From Closterium sp. Naga37s-1 (taxonomy: Eukaryota > Streptophyta > Zygnematophyceae > Desmidiales > Closteriaceae): DNA of 64,000 nt. Below, in pieces: positions 9,980 through 19,147 of this stretch. Made by a program: the position numbers and the translations under genes. Each line of letters opens with the position of its first letter. Position 1 is the first letter of the stretch. The DNA is taken from assembly GCA_947471745.1 (NCBI GenBank), contig CANJKZ010001036.1, positions 186,001-250,000 on the forward strand, given 5' to 3'. The notes under the pieces were generated by a model. The model saw only the letters and a program-made list of their open reading frames with translations, ran no database searches and was not told the origin of the DNA.

Positions 9980-11509
9980 CAAGGACTAGGCCCCCAGAGG
10001 GGTCAGCCAGTCTGACCGGTACAGGTGCAGAGAGAGGAGTGAGGGTGGTGCTGTTGCGAAAGAAACAGCGTGAAGCACCTGAGTCAAGTGTAAAGGTGTG
10101 CAAGGCCTCAGCAGGCGCAGTACCAGGGAGAGCAGACTCACCAGCACCTAGAGCAGGAGCCTCTATACCTGGGTCAGGCGGCACACACAGGTAACAGTCA
10201 CCCTCAGCACTAACAGACAAAGCATACATAGCAGCAAGGATAGCATCATAGTTTAGGTCAAAGAGAGCAACTCCAGACCTAAGCAACTCTGCCCAGCGGG
10301 GGCGCTCGGCCTCGTCACCAAACTCTGCGCGCCATGCGTCGTTGAGGCGGGAGAAGCAGCGGTGCTGAGTGTGAGGCTTCCCGCATGTCTGACCAGCACG
10401 GTCACCCGTGCGAATGACATACGGGCAGCTACCACTACCCCCAGACGCCCCACGCTGAGAAAACCACTCACGAAGCTGCTGGGGCGACGGGGTCTCGCTC
10501 CGACGCTGCTGGTGCTGCCTCTGGCCTCCGCCAGAACCTCCACGCTGAGGAGCTCCAGCCCGACCGCCACCACTCCCACTGCCGCAAATACCGCCACCCC
10601 CACCTTTGCCACCACCGCCGCCACCAAATCCCCCACTCCCGCCACCACACCCACTACCGCCACCACCTCCACTGCCGTCACCACCTCCACTGCTGCCCCC
10701 ACCACCACCCCCGCTGCCACCGCCACCACCCCTGCCACCCTTTCCCTTGCTGCTGCGGCGCTTCCCACTAGCAGAAGCAGCCCCGACATCCTCAGCACCA
10801 AGGACGTCAGCAGCAGCAGCAGAGGCGTAGGAGGGGGCAAGGGACGAGGGGGAACACCCCTCAAAGAAGGGCGTGCGAGGAGTGCCACGAGCGGCACCTA
10901 CAGCGACTACACTAGTCTCAGCTGCTAGGAGGTGCTGCTCGAGTAGGTCAGCAGTGAGGGATGTGGGGTCAAGTGCGAGAAAGTGGTCCATGACAGCGCG
11001 AAGAGAGTCAAGGAGGCGGGTGACTATAAAGTAGAGAGTGATGTACATCGAGGGCGGGTTCCTGTCAAGGAACTCTGTTGGGAGGGCAGCGCGGTAGCAA
11101 GCGTCGCTAGTGCAAAGGTGGGAAACCAGGTCCTCCACTGTGGCAAAGGAGGACAGCTCGGGAAACAGGTAGGGCAGTAGAAGACGGCCTAGAGCAGCAG
11201 TGGCTGGCGAGGAGTAACGGGCGACTACAGCGTTGTACAGTGCCTGTGCTGTCCGAAGTGAGCGCATTCGGCTAGCGGCAGGTGGTTGCGAATGGCTAAG
11301 CAACCAGCAGCGTCACGAGTAAGCCACTGTGAGCGAGTCGCATTGTCAGCTGTGGCGGGAGGGGCAGGAGCAGCACCAGACGTGTGGTCAAACAACGAAA
11401 CGCTGTCTCTAGAGTCGCTCAGTAGGTACAGCTGCAGGTCGTCAAGCCACATGTCAAAATGGATCGGGCGGCCCTCATGATCGAATGCTAGAACGCGGAG
11501 AGAAGCCAT
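9980..11509 (-). other. Gag and protease region of B
   Basis: The Gag start (MASLRVLAFDHEG...) is shared with the gag of E and P. A UBN2-like Gag core contains LGRLLLPYLFPELS and FLDRNPPSMYITLYF. A long Gly-rich tract follows (about 10560-10740), then PQQLREWF and a zinc-like motif (about 10350-10432) with spacing C-x13-C-x4-H-x2-H-x-C instead of a CCHC knuckle. The protease signature LDSGAS lies near 10080. The part belongs to a broken element. Confidence 0.75.
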
Positions 11510-11514
11510 AGCGG

Positions 11515-12650
11515 CGCAGCACGCAGGGCGGGCAGAAGCCGGGCAGCGCAGGGAACAGGGCAGGCAGCAGAGAAGGGCGGCAAGCAGGCTGTAAGAGAGG
11601 CGGCTCGAGGGCCTAGGGGTGGCGGGCGGGTCGCAAGTGGTGGCAGGCGGGGTGGCAGGGGCTGCGAGAGGGCCGCAAGGGGCGGTTAGCAGGGCAGCAG
11701 GGGCGGCTAGGGGGGCACCAGGGGCGGCGCGCGGGGCTGCAAGGGCAGCTCGCGGGTTGCAGGGGCGAGGGGCGGGCTGCAAGGGGCGGCGCGCGGGGCC
11801 TGGGGTCGACGGGCTGGCCGGGGCCTAGGGGGCGACGGGCGACGGGCCGGGGCCTACGGGCGACGGGCCTAGGGGCGACCAGCGACGGCCCGGGGCCGGG
11901 GCCTTGGGGCGACGGGCAACGGGCTGGGGCTAGGGGCGATGGGCCTAGGAGCGACGGGCGTCGGGCCGGGGCCTAGGGGCGACGGGCGACAGTCCAGGGC
12001 TAGGGGCTACGGGCCGGGACCTAGGGGGCGATGGGCGACGGGCCGGGGCCTAGGGGAGACGGGCGACGGGCCGGGGCCGGGGCCGAGGGGCGACGGGCGC
12101 GGGGCGATGGGCGACGGGCCGGGGCCTAGGGGCGACAGGCCTAGGGGCGACGGGCAACGGGCCGGAGCCTAGGGGCGACGGGCAACGGGCCGGGGCTAGG
12201 GGCGACGGGCCGAGGAGCGACGGGCGTCGGGCTGGGGCCTAGGGGCGACGGGCGACGGGCCGGGGCTAGGGGCGACGGGCCGGGGCCTAGGGGGCGACGG
12301 GCGACGGGCGACGGGCGACGGGCGACGGGCCAGGGCTAGGGGCGACGAGCGACGGGCCGGGGCTAGGGGCGACGGGCCGAGGGGCAACGGGCGACAGGCG
12401 ACGGGCCAGGGCCTAGGGGCGACGGGCGACGGGCCGGGGCCTAGGGGCGACGGGCGACGGGCCGGGGCTAGGGGCGACGGGCCTACGGTCGACGGGCGAC
12501 GGGCCGGGGCCTAGGGTCGATTGGCAGGCCGCACGAGGGCGGCGCACTGAGCAGCAGGTGCGGCACGAGGGTCGCTAGGGGCGGCGCGTGATCCAGCAGG
12601 GCAGCTAGTGGGGCAGCGCTGTGGTGGGCCCAAAAAAAAATCGGTCCTAA
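11515..12650 (-). repeat. GC-rich tandem-repeat leader of B
   Basis: The untranslated leader between primer site and gag is built of imperfect short repeats around GGGCGACGGGCC and GGCCTAGGGG. G-runs on the plus strand make G-quadruplex formation plausible. Open frames here on either strand are low-complexity Arg/Gly/Pro artefacts. Confidence 0.8.
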
Positions 12651-12672
12651 CGAAGGACCTGCTCTGAAACCA

Positions 12673-12802
12673 TGTCAAACTAACGAACAAGAATGAATGA
12701 ACTATGAAAGAGTTGGGTACATGTACTAACTCTAATTGGGTTGCCCCTTATGGGCTACCCCACTATAGCCTACACAAATGTAAGCACTATAACATTCTGA
12801 CA
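12673..12802 (-). repeat. 5' LTR of B (130 bp)
   Basis: It begins TGTCAAAC beside the primer-site complement (12661-12672) and ends ATTCTGACA. The neighbouring AAAGC is the target duplication. Confidence 0.9.
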
Positions 12803-13034
12803 AAAGCCACTGCCGAAAGGAATTAAAAATGCGCAAACACGGCGGAATCGTTGGGTGGTTACAAGGTTGAGATTGTTGCGACAGAGCCAGCAAAATACTG
12901 CAAGTGTGAGGCGGCGAAACGGGCAAAATCAGTTGCGCACGCAAGCGATCATTTCTACGCCACTGGACAGGTGAGTGTTACATTAGAATGAAATGTATGT
13001 TTTCTTTGGAATTCTTTGTCACTCCCTTTCCACC
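12803..13034. other. Host flank between elements B and L, possible exon end
   Basis: This is host sequence that was continuous with 5320 before B inserted. One plus-strand frame reads open from about 12825 to a good splice-donor context, CAG then GTGAGT, at 12968-12976. The product (YKVEIVATEPAKYCKC...) matches no family I can name. Confidence 0.3.
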
Positions 13035-13338
13035 TGTTACGAATAGTAATTGATGAAACATTACCATGCACTCCTGACAGCAGCAATCAAAGAATGCAGT
13101 ACCGAGCCTGAAGACGAAAAGGCGGAAGTAACGCGAAGGGTCAGACGGTTACGAAGGGATCTGAACCGTCAAGGCAGACAGCATCAGGCAACAGTAGTGG
13201 CGAGGATTCTGCCCGGACAGTTTCGTAACTGTTCGGAGTCGCACGGTTGGATTTCGCTGCACTAAGGGAATGTACCCCTTAGAGTACATGGCTAGCCTAG
13301 GTCGATTCGTATTCCCTTGTACTCTGATTTATATTCCT
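13035..13338 (+). repeat. 5' LTR of Copia L
   Basis: It starts TGTTACGAATAG and matches 37224-37526 over about 304 bp with roughly 15 differences, in the same orientation. I read it as the left LTR of L, separated from the body by the nested insertions. A solo LTR is the alternative. The exact right end is uncertain. Confidence 0.7.
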
Positions 13339-13975
13339 AGTGATTTATATTCGATTCGTATTCCCTAGGCAGGGACGACGGGCCGCGGGGCCGCGGAGGG
13401 GTTCGACGGGCGACGGGCCTAGGGGCCGGGGCCTAGGCTAGGGGGGACGGGCCGCAGGGCCAGGGGCGACGGGCGAGGGTCGGGCCTAGGGGGGTCGACG
13501 GGCGACAGGCCGCGGGGCCAGGGCCTAGGCTAGGGGCGACGGGCCGCGGGGCCAGGGGCGACGGGCGACGGTCGGGCCTAAGGGGGTCGACGGGCGACGG
13601 GCCTAGGGGCCGGGGCCTAGGTTAGGGTCGACGGGCGACGGGCCTAGGGGCCGGGGCCTAAGTTAGGGTTGATGGGCGACGGGCCTCGGGGCCGGGGCCT
13701 AGGCTAGGGGCGACGGGCCGCGACGGGCGACAGGGGTTGGGGCCTAGGGGGGGGTCGACGGGCGACGGGCCTCGGGGCCGGGGCGACGGGTCGGGGGTCG
13801 ACGGGCCGAGGCAACGGGCCGGGGCGACGGACCTAGGGGGACGGGCCTAGGGTCGACTGGTCGCGACGGGCAGCAGGGGCAGCACGAGGGCTGCAGAGGG
13901 CGGCTAGCGGGGTAGCGCTGTGGTGGGCCCAAGGAGAAATAAAACGGTCCTAGCGGAGGACCTGCTCTGATACCA
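13339..13975 (-). mobile_element. B-family leader segment (G)
   Basis: A GC-rich repeat leader (GGGCGACGGGCC-type units, about 13370-13900), the conserved GCGCTGTGGTGGGCCC end of B-family leaders, and the primer-site complement GCTCTGATACCA (13964-13975) abut the LTR at 13976. That LTR therefore has B-family sequence on both sides, as in a tandem or recombined pair. Confidence 0.7.
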
Positions 13976-14106
13976 TGTCAGAATAATGGACGAGGATGAA
14001 TGAACTAGCAAAGAGTTGGGTACAAGTATTAACCGTAATTGGGTTGTACCCCATATGGGTTACCCCACTATAGCCTACACAATATAAGCTATATATAAGT
14101 TTGACA
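13976..14106 (-). repeat. B-family LTR shared by G and HC (131 bp)
   Basis: It starts TGTCAGAAT and ends GTTTGACA. It is of the same subtype as 57398-57527 and differs at about twenty positions from 32132-32262. Confidence 0.88.
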
Positions 14107-15280
14107 CACCCCCATAGGCAAAGTGGGGGAGAACAAGTGGTCACAAGACCAGTCAAGAAAAGCAAAGCAAGCTCAGGGTGGATCACAAAGTCACCACACA
14201 TTCAGAGCACAAGCAAAGGCCACAAGGCCAGTTCACATGTAGAGTTATATAAAAGAGAGCAAACACTACAGTGATCATACCCTAGCAAGTGTGAGCATGC
14301 AGGTATATATATAGATCACAGTACAAGCAAAGTCACGCAATGAGCAAGTGAGGCAAAATAGGCACAAGGCCTAAAACAGTACAGAAACGCTGATGATCAC
14401 CAGACCGAAGTTCCTTGGTGAATATATCAGCAGTGTTGGCCCTAGTGGCCACGTAAGCAAGACGAAGCTGACCACGCTGCTGCAACTCTCGAGCAAGGAA
14501 GTAACGCAGAGCGATGTGCTTCTTTTTGTGCTCCAGTCTGTGCTCCAGTCCGTGCTCCTAACACAAGGCAATCATGGCCTTGTTGTCTACGTACAGAACT
14601 GGAGAAGAACGAGGCCGCTCTCCCAAGTCGGCCTGCAGGTAGGTGAGCCAGCATAACTCCTGTGCGGCCATGGTCCCTGCGTAGATCTCAGCCTCAAAAC
14701 TGGAACTGAGAACAGAAGACGAGCGGGTAGACCGCCGAGAAACAGAGCCGAAGCCAAGGCTGAAGGTGTAACCCTGTGATGACCGCTGCGTAGCCAAGTC
14801 GTCAACCCAAGACGCGTCTGTGTGTCCAGTGAGGACAACTGGACCCCGTCCTCCAAGCACGAGCCCCATGCCTGACGTACTCCACAAGTAGCGCAACACC
14901 CTCTTAGCGGCCTCCCAGTGCTGTGGTCGGTGTCTCCTGGGCGCAACGTAGCGTGCCAGGATGCTAAGAGGGTAGGCAAGGTCAGGTCGACTGTTGGTGA
15001 TCAGGTACATGAGGTAGCCCACAAGCTCTAGATACGGGCCACTCGGCTCTACGGACTCGTCCGAAGGTGGAGCCAAGAGCGAGTGACCGGTAGGCAGAGG
15101 CGTGGACTGTGGCGAGGATTACCGGAAGCCGAAGCGCTGAAGGACCTGGTGCACCATGCGTGACTGAGTCAGGGTGACGGTGCGCCGTGCTCTGTCCCGA
15201 GTGATCTGCAAGCCAAGATAGCTGCGCAGCTCACCCAGGTCAGTGCAGGTGTGTCTCTTCTGCAGCTCCGACTTCACAAG

Positions 15281-16080
15281 TGTTGGTGCAACCCTACGGT
15301 TTGCATTCGGCTTGTTGTCCGTATGCGTGCATGCGTGTGTGGATGGAATGGTATGACGGTATGAAATAATATATATTTCATGCTTACAAGTGTGTGTGAA
15401 TGATGAGGCATGATTTTGAATGTGTGTGTCGAGTCAATAGCGAGTTATCGCTAGTCGCGTGTCATGTCGTCGTTTGCGTGTCGTGTGCGTTTTTTCTATT
15501 TTGTCGTGTGTGGAACGTTCGGCGTGTCGCAGGTGTGCGCAACAGACTTCCAAGAACTCAAGGAAGAATTTATCTTGAAGAACCAGAGCCTTGGTTTCAA
15601 GGTTCAAGTGATTTCGAAGCTCTCCAAAAGGGTAAACTTCAAGTTAGTGAGAATAGTTACATTTACTTTGTGTAGTGTAACATTTCTCTTGGTGTAGGCC
15701 CTTGTGGAGGGTAGTTTCGAGACCCTTCGTGGTTGGGGACAGTGTGGCACTGTTCCACATCACTGTACCTCGGCTCTTGGGGTTTGTAGGAGCTGGGAGT
15801 CATTCCCAACTCGTAACTCTTCCTAATTTGTGTTCTAAGACTATAGTGGCTGCCATAGTACCATTCGTTCAAACCAGTGCTGTGTCGTCAATTCTTAATG
15901 AAATCGTGCAATCTAAATTGCTCGTTCTAGGCGACATCAAGACGCTCGAGATCCAATTTGAATCAAGTCATTTGCAGCTGTGACCAGAACGCTATCAACG
16001 TTTGAAGCCGCTGTGCAGAAATCTGACTGTGCACTCTATCTTTCGTTTTAGGAACATTCAAGCCTATTGTGACTATAACA
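15281..16080 (+). repeat. Solo LTR of the I family (800 bp)
   Basis: It starts TGTTGGTGCAACCC and ends GACTATAACA, in the reverse orientation to the 819-bp LTRs of element I. ACAAG at 15276-15280 and 16081-16085 is the target duplication. No internal region is present, as expected after LTR-LTR recombination. It lies within the reverse transcriptase region of HC. Confidence 0.93.
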
Positions 16081-17419
16081 ACAAGGGCCAGTGCCTCACT
16101 GTCAGCAGTGGCAAAGACCAAAATGTCGACGTACACGAGGACGTAGAATGGAGCAACAAAGTGTCGGTGCGTAGAAATAGCGACGAGTCAGCAGTATAAG
16201 GAGCAAACCCAAGAGCCGCAAGCGTTGTCCTCAGTGTGTCGTGCCACTCGCGAGGCACTTGGCGGAGACCGTAGACTGGCCGCCGGAGGCTCCACTGGGT
16301 AACTGCAGGAAACGACCCAGTCAAGCCAGGTGGGCGGCGCAGCAAGATCTTCTCATGCAGGCTGCCCTGTAAGAAAGCTGTGCTGAAGTCAAGAGAGTGA
16401 AGCTCGTAGTCACGCTGAGCAGCAACGTGCAGCAGTACCCGAAGAGTGGTCATCTTCGGGGTAGGGGAGAAGGTCTGGAAGAATTCAACTCCCTGTTGGT
16501 GACTGAAGCCTCGTGCAACGTAACGAGCCTTGAAAGAAGGCGGAGAACCCAGCGGCCGCTTCACCCTGAAAATCTACATGCCATCGACTATGTTCGCCCT
16601 AGGAGGGGGAACTGCGTTGACGTAAGTGCCTCTGGACTTCCAGGATGCCATCTCTGCGTCCATGTCTGTCTGTCACTGAGAGGAGTAGGGACCCGTAATC
16701 GCCTCTGCGTAAGAGCGCGGGGTCGGGATGTCTGGTGCATCCGGGTCTCCCTCTGGTGGAATCAGCATGGACATGAGATGAGGTACAGCAGCTGCAAAAC
16801 ACTCAAAGTCCTCCTGCCTGTCCTCAAGGACGTCCGTGTCAAGAGCAGTCTCACCCCCGACGGACGGAGGAGAGTCAGACTCAGAGTCAGCAACAAGACT
16901 AGCGGCGTAGTCGAGACGACAGGCGGCAGCAAATTCATAAAGCTCAACAACTAGGGCAGACGCAGCAGCAGACTCAAATGAAGGGTCAGTGACAATAGTG
17001 GCTAGCAGACGAGGGACAATAGGACTGCCAGCACGAACTAAGTCAGACTCAGGGTCTGGACTGTCAGCAAGAGAGGACGCAGGAGTAGACGTCAGGGGGA
17101 CACGCTGTGGAACATAGGAAGGAAGAAGTGCCATATGGTGCATGCCGGGGACAGGAGGAGGACGCGGACGAGGAACACGACGACCAGTGCGAAAAGCGTG
17201 AACAGGCGAGGCAAGACAAGACACAGGCTCACGACGCTCTGTAAGACCTCCGGTCTGCTCAGTGTAAGGAGAAGGACCAGGCAGTGGGGAGGCTGGCTGT
17301 AACGGTGGCTGCGACTCGTTAGGCGGTGGACACAGTAAGGGAGGAGTAAGGCCAGTAGAAGATGGGAGACCAAGAACCTGCTAAAGCAGGGGAACGACGT
17401 ACGGTCGCGGCCGTCCAGT

Positions 17420-18284
17420 TGTTAGAGACTAAGGACGGAGTCTATGAAGATTAGGGGCTGAAATATCTCAAAATCGTCAACTACAATTCTGGACAGAAAA
17501 GTCGTCGTCACAAGAAACGTCGTCAACGATTAACGCACAGTTAGAATTCTTTCAAACTCAAGTATGTTGTAGCCCTTGACTGTGGCTATCTTTCTCAATT
17601 TGAATAGTATCAAAATATGGAGTATAACTCGAGTTATGAACTTCGGCGCACTAGGGGGTATGCTGCCATAGAAAAGTAACTCAATCACAATTATCTCACA
17701 AGTTCACACAAGAAAGTTAGAGTAGCAATTAACCAGGTGGGAGGGGAAGAGGAGGACGAGAGGGAAGGTCCCCAAGGAGTTCCCAACCAAGGAAACCCCA
17801 TAAACACACCAAATCCCTTCCCTATAGGAACCCCACTTTTACTTTTGTCACTTTCCAACCCATGCCATCCACCTTGCCCAACTTGGCCACACTTGCCAAC
17901 CTGGTTTGGCACCTCCCAACCACTTTGCAGCATCTACAGTGATGTTGACGAATTTCTCAACCCCCAAAAGTCTATACTCCTTATGGAGTCAACACCACAA
18001 CTTCCCATAGTCACCACAACCAAATATCAAAAGCATACGAACTTCCAACGTTCGTAACTTTCTTGTTCGTGCTCCGGTTGAAGCGATACTTGGTTCATCG
18101 AAAAGCTCTTGAGCAGAGAAGTCACTTCAGATATCTGCTCAAGCGAAATAACATTCACACACACTCAGAAAATCCAAACAACACCAAACACAAATTCTTG
18201 CACACGCTCACACCACGCATGCAACACACGAACATATGATGGGAGGCAGACAGACGTGAATGCAAATGATAGCATCACATAACA
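17420..18284 (-). repeat. 3' LTR of J (865 bp)
   Basis: The boundaries are inferred from the TG...CA ends, the HC target site on the left, and the polypurine complement that continued on the right before I inserted (ATAACA then AACTCCCC). This is the only copy in the window. Confidence 0.7.
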
Positions 18285-18287
18285 AAC

Positions 18288-19106
18288 TGTTATAGTCACA
18301 ATAGGCTTGAATGTGCCTAAAACGAAAGATAGAGAGCACAGACGGATTTCTGCACAGCGGCTTCAAACGTTGATAGCGTTCTGCTCACAGCTGCAAATGA
18401 CTTGATTCAAATTGGATCTGGAGCGTCTTCACGTCGTCTACAATTAGCAATTTAGATTGCACGATTTGATAAAGAATTGACGACACAGCGTCGGTTTGAA
18501 CGAACGGTACTATGGCAGCCACTATAGTCTTAGAACACAAGATAGGAAGAGTTACGAGTTGGGAATGACTCCCAGCTCCTACAAACCCCAAGAGCCGAGG
18601 TACAGTGATGTGGAACAGTGCCACACTGTCCCCAACCACGAAGGGTCTCGAAACTACCCTTCACTAGGGCCTACACCAAGTGAAATGTTACACTACACAA
18701 AGTAATGTAACTATCTTCAATATCTTGAGGTGTACCCTTTTGGCAAGCTTCGAAATCACTTGAGGCTTGACACCAAGGCTCGGGCTCTTCATCACAAACT
18801 CATCCTTGAGTTCTTGATGGGTCTGCTGCACACACCTGCGACACACCGAACGTTCGACACAGGACAAAATAGAAACCGCGCACGACAAAATAGAAACCGC
18901 GCGCGAGACACAAACGACCGCGTAACACGCGTCTAGCGATAACTCGCTATTGACTCGACACACACACTCGACATCATGACTCAACATTCACACACAATTA
19001 TAAGCATGAAATATATATTATCCCATGCCCTCATACCATTCCATACACACACACATTCACGCACACGGACAACAAGCCGAGTGCAAACCGTAGGGTTGCA
19101 CCAACA
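18288..19106 (-). repeat. 3' LTR of I (819 bp)
   Basis: TGTTATAGTCAC to GCACCAACA, nearly identical to 23952-24770. Confidence 0.95.
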
Positions 19107-19147
19107 AACTCCCCCTCGGATTGTTGGCCTTAGGATATGTTGCTCTC

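Larger units (their letters stand above)
5321..12802 (-). mobile_element. Copia LTR retrotransposon B, near full length (B family)
   Basis: A 7.48-kb minus-strand Ty1/copia element with an LTR at each end, flanked by AAAGC at 5316-5320 and 12803-12807 (5-bp target duplication). Minus-strand order: 5' LTR, primer site (complement GCTCTGAAACCA, 12661-12672), GC-rich leader (about 11515-12650), gag from the ATG at 11509, protease motif DSGA near 10080, GAG-pre-integrase HRLGHPS near 9640, integrase (about 8860-9520), Gly/Ala-rich linker (about 7680-8830), reverse transcriptase (about 6450-7200, YVDD near 6660), RNase H (about 5850-6330), 3' LTR. It is broken, with a handful of breaks. The LTRs differ at about ten of 131 positions, so the insertion is fairly old. 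Confidence 0.93.
13976..17419 (-). mobile_element. B-family Copia HC, 3' segment
   Basis: This holds the LTR (13976-14106), the CACCCCCATAG tract, RNase H (about 14440-15080), reverse transcriptase (about 15100-15280 and 16081-16600) and the start of the linker (to 17419), on the minus strand. A solo LTR sits inside it at 15281-16080. The element resumes at 28917: CCAGT at 17415-17419 is repeated at 28917-28921, and the two sides align end to end with the linker of N near 59985-60020. It is broken, with several breaks. Its two LTRs belong to different subtypes, so they cannot date it. Confidence 0.88.

Noticed and set aside
10362-10928. Thr/Ala/Pro-rich plus-strand frames over 10362-10928 and 40973-41492
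   Set aside because: Antisense shadows of the Gly-rich tract in B-family Gag.
11939-12172. Gly/Arg-rich open frames in the GC-rich leaders (also 42011-42680, 62611-63029, 63423-63974)
   Set aside because: Low-complexity repeats open in many frames on both strands, with no domain and no consistent start.
12860-12970. CDGSH iron-sulfur domain in the possible host exon (KYCKC...)
   Set aside because: Only the CXC part resembles it; the P-x-CDG-x-H part is not there.
13370-13930. Repeated GGGCGACGGGCC units considered as a CRISPR or ribosomal spacer array
   Set aside because: Units are irregular with no unique spacers, lie in retroelement leaders, and the genome is eukaryotic.
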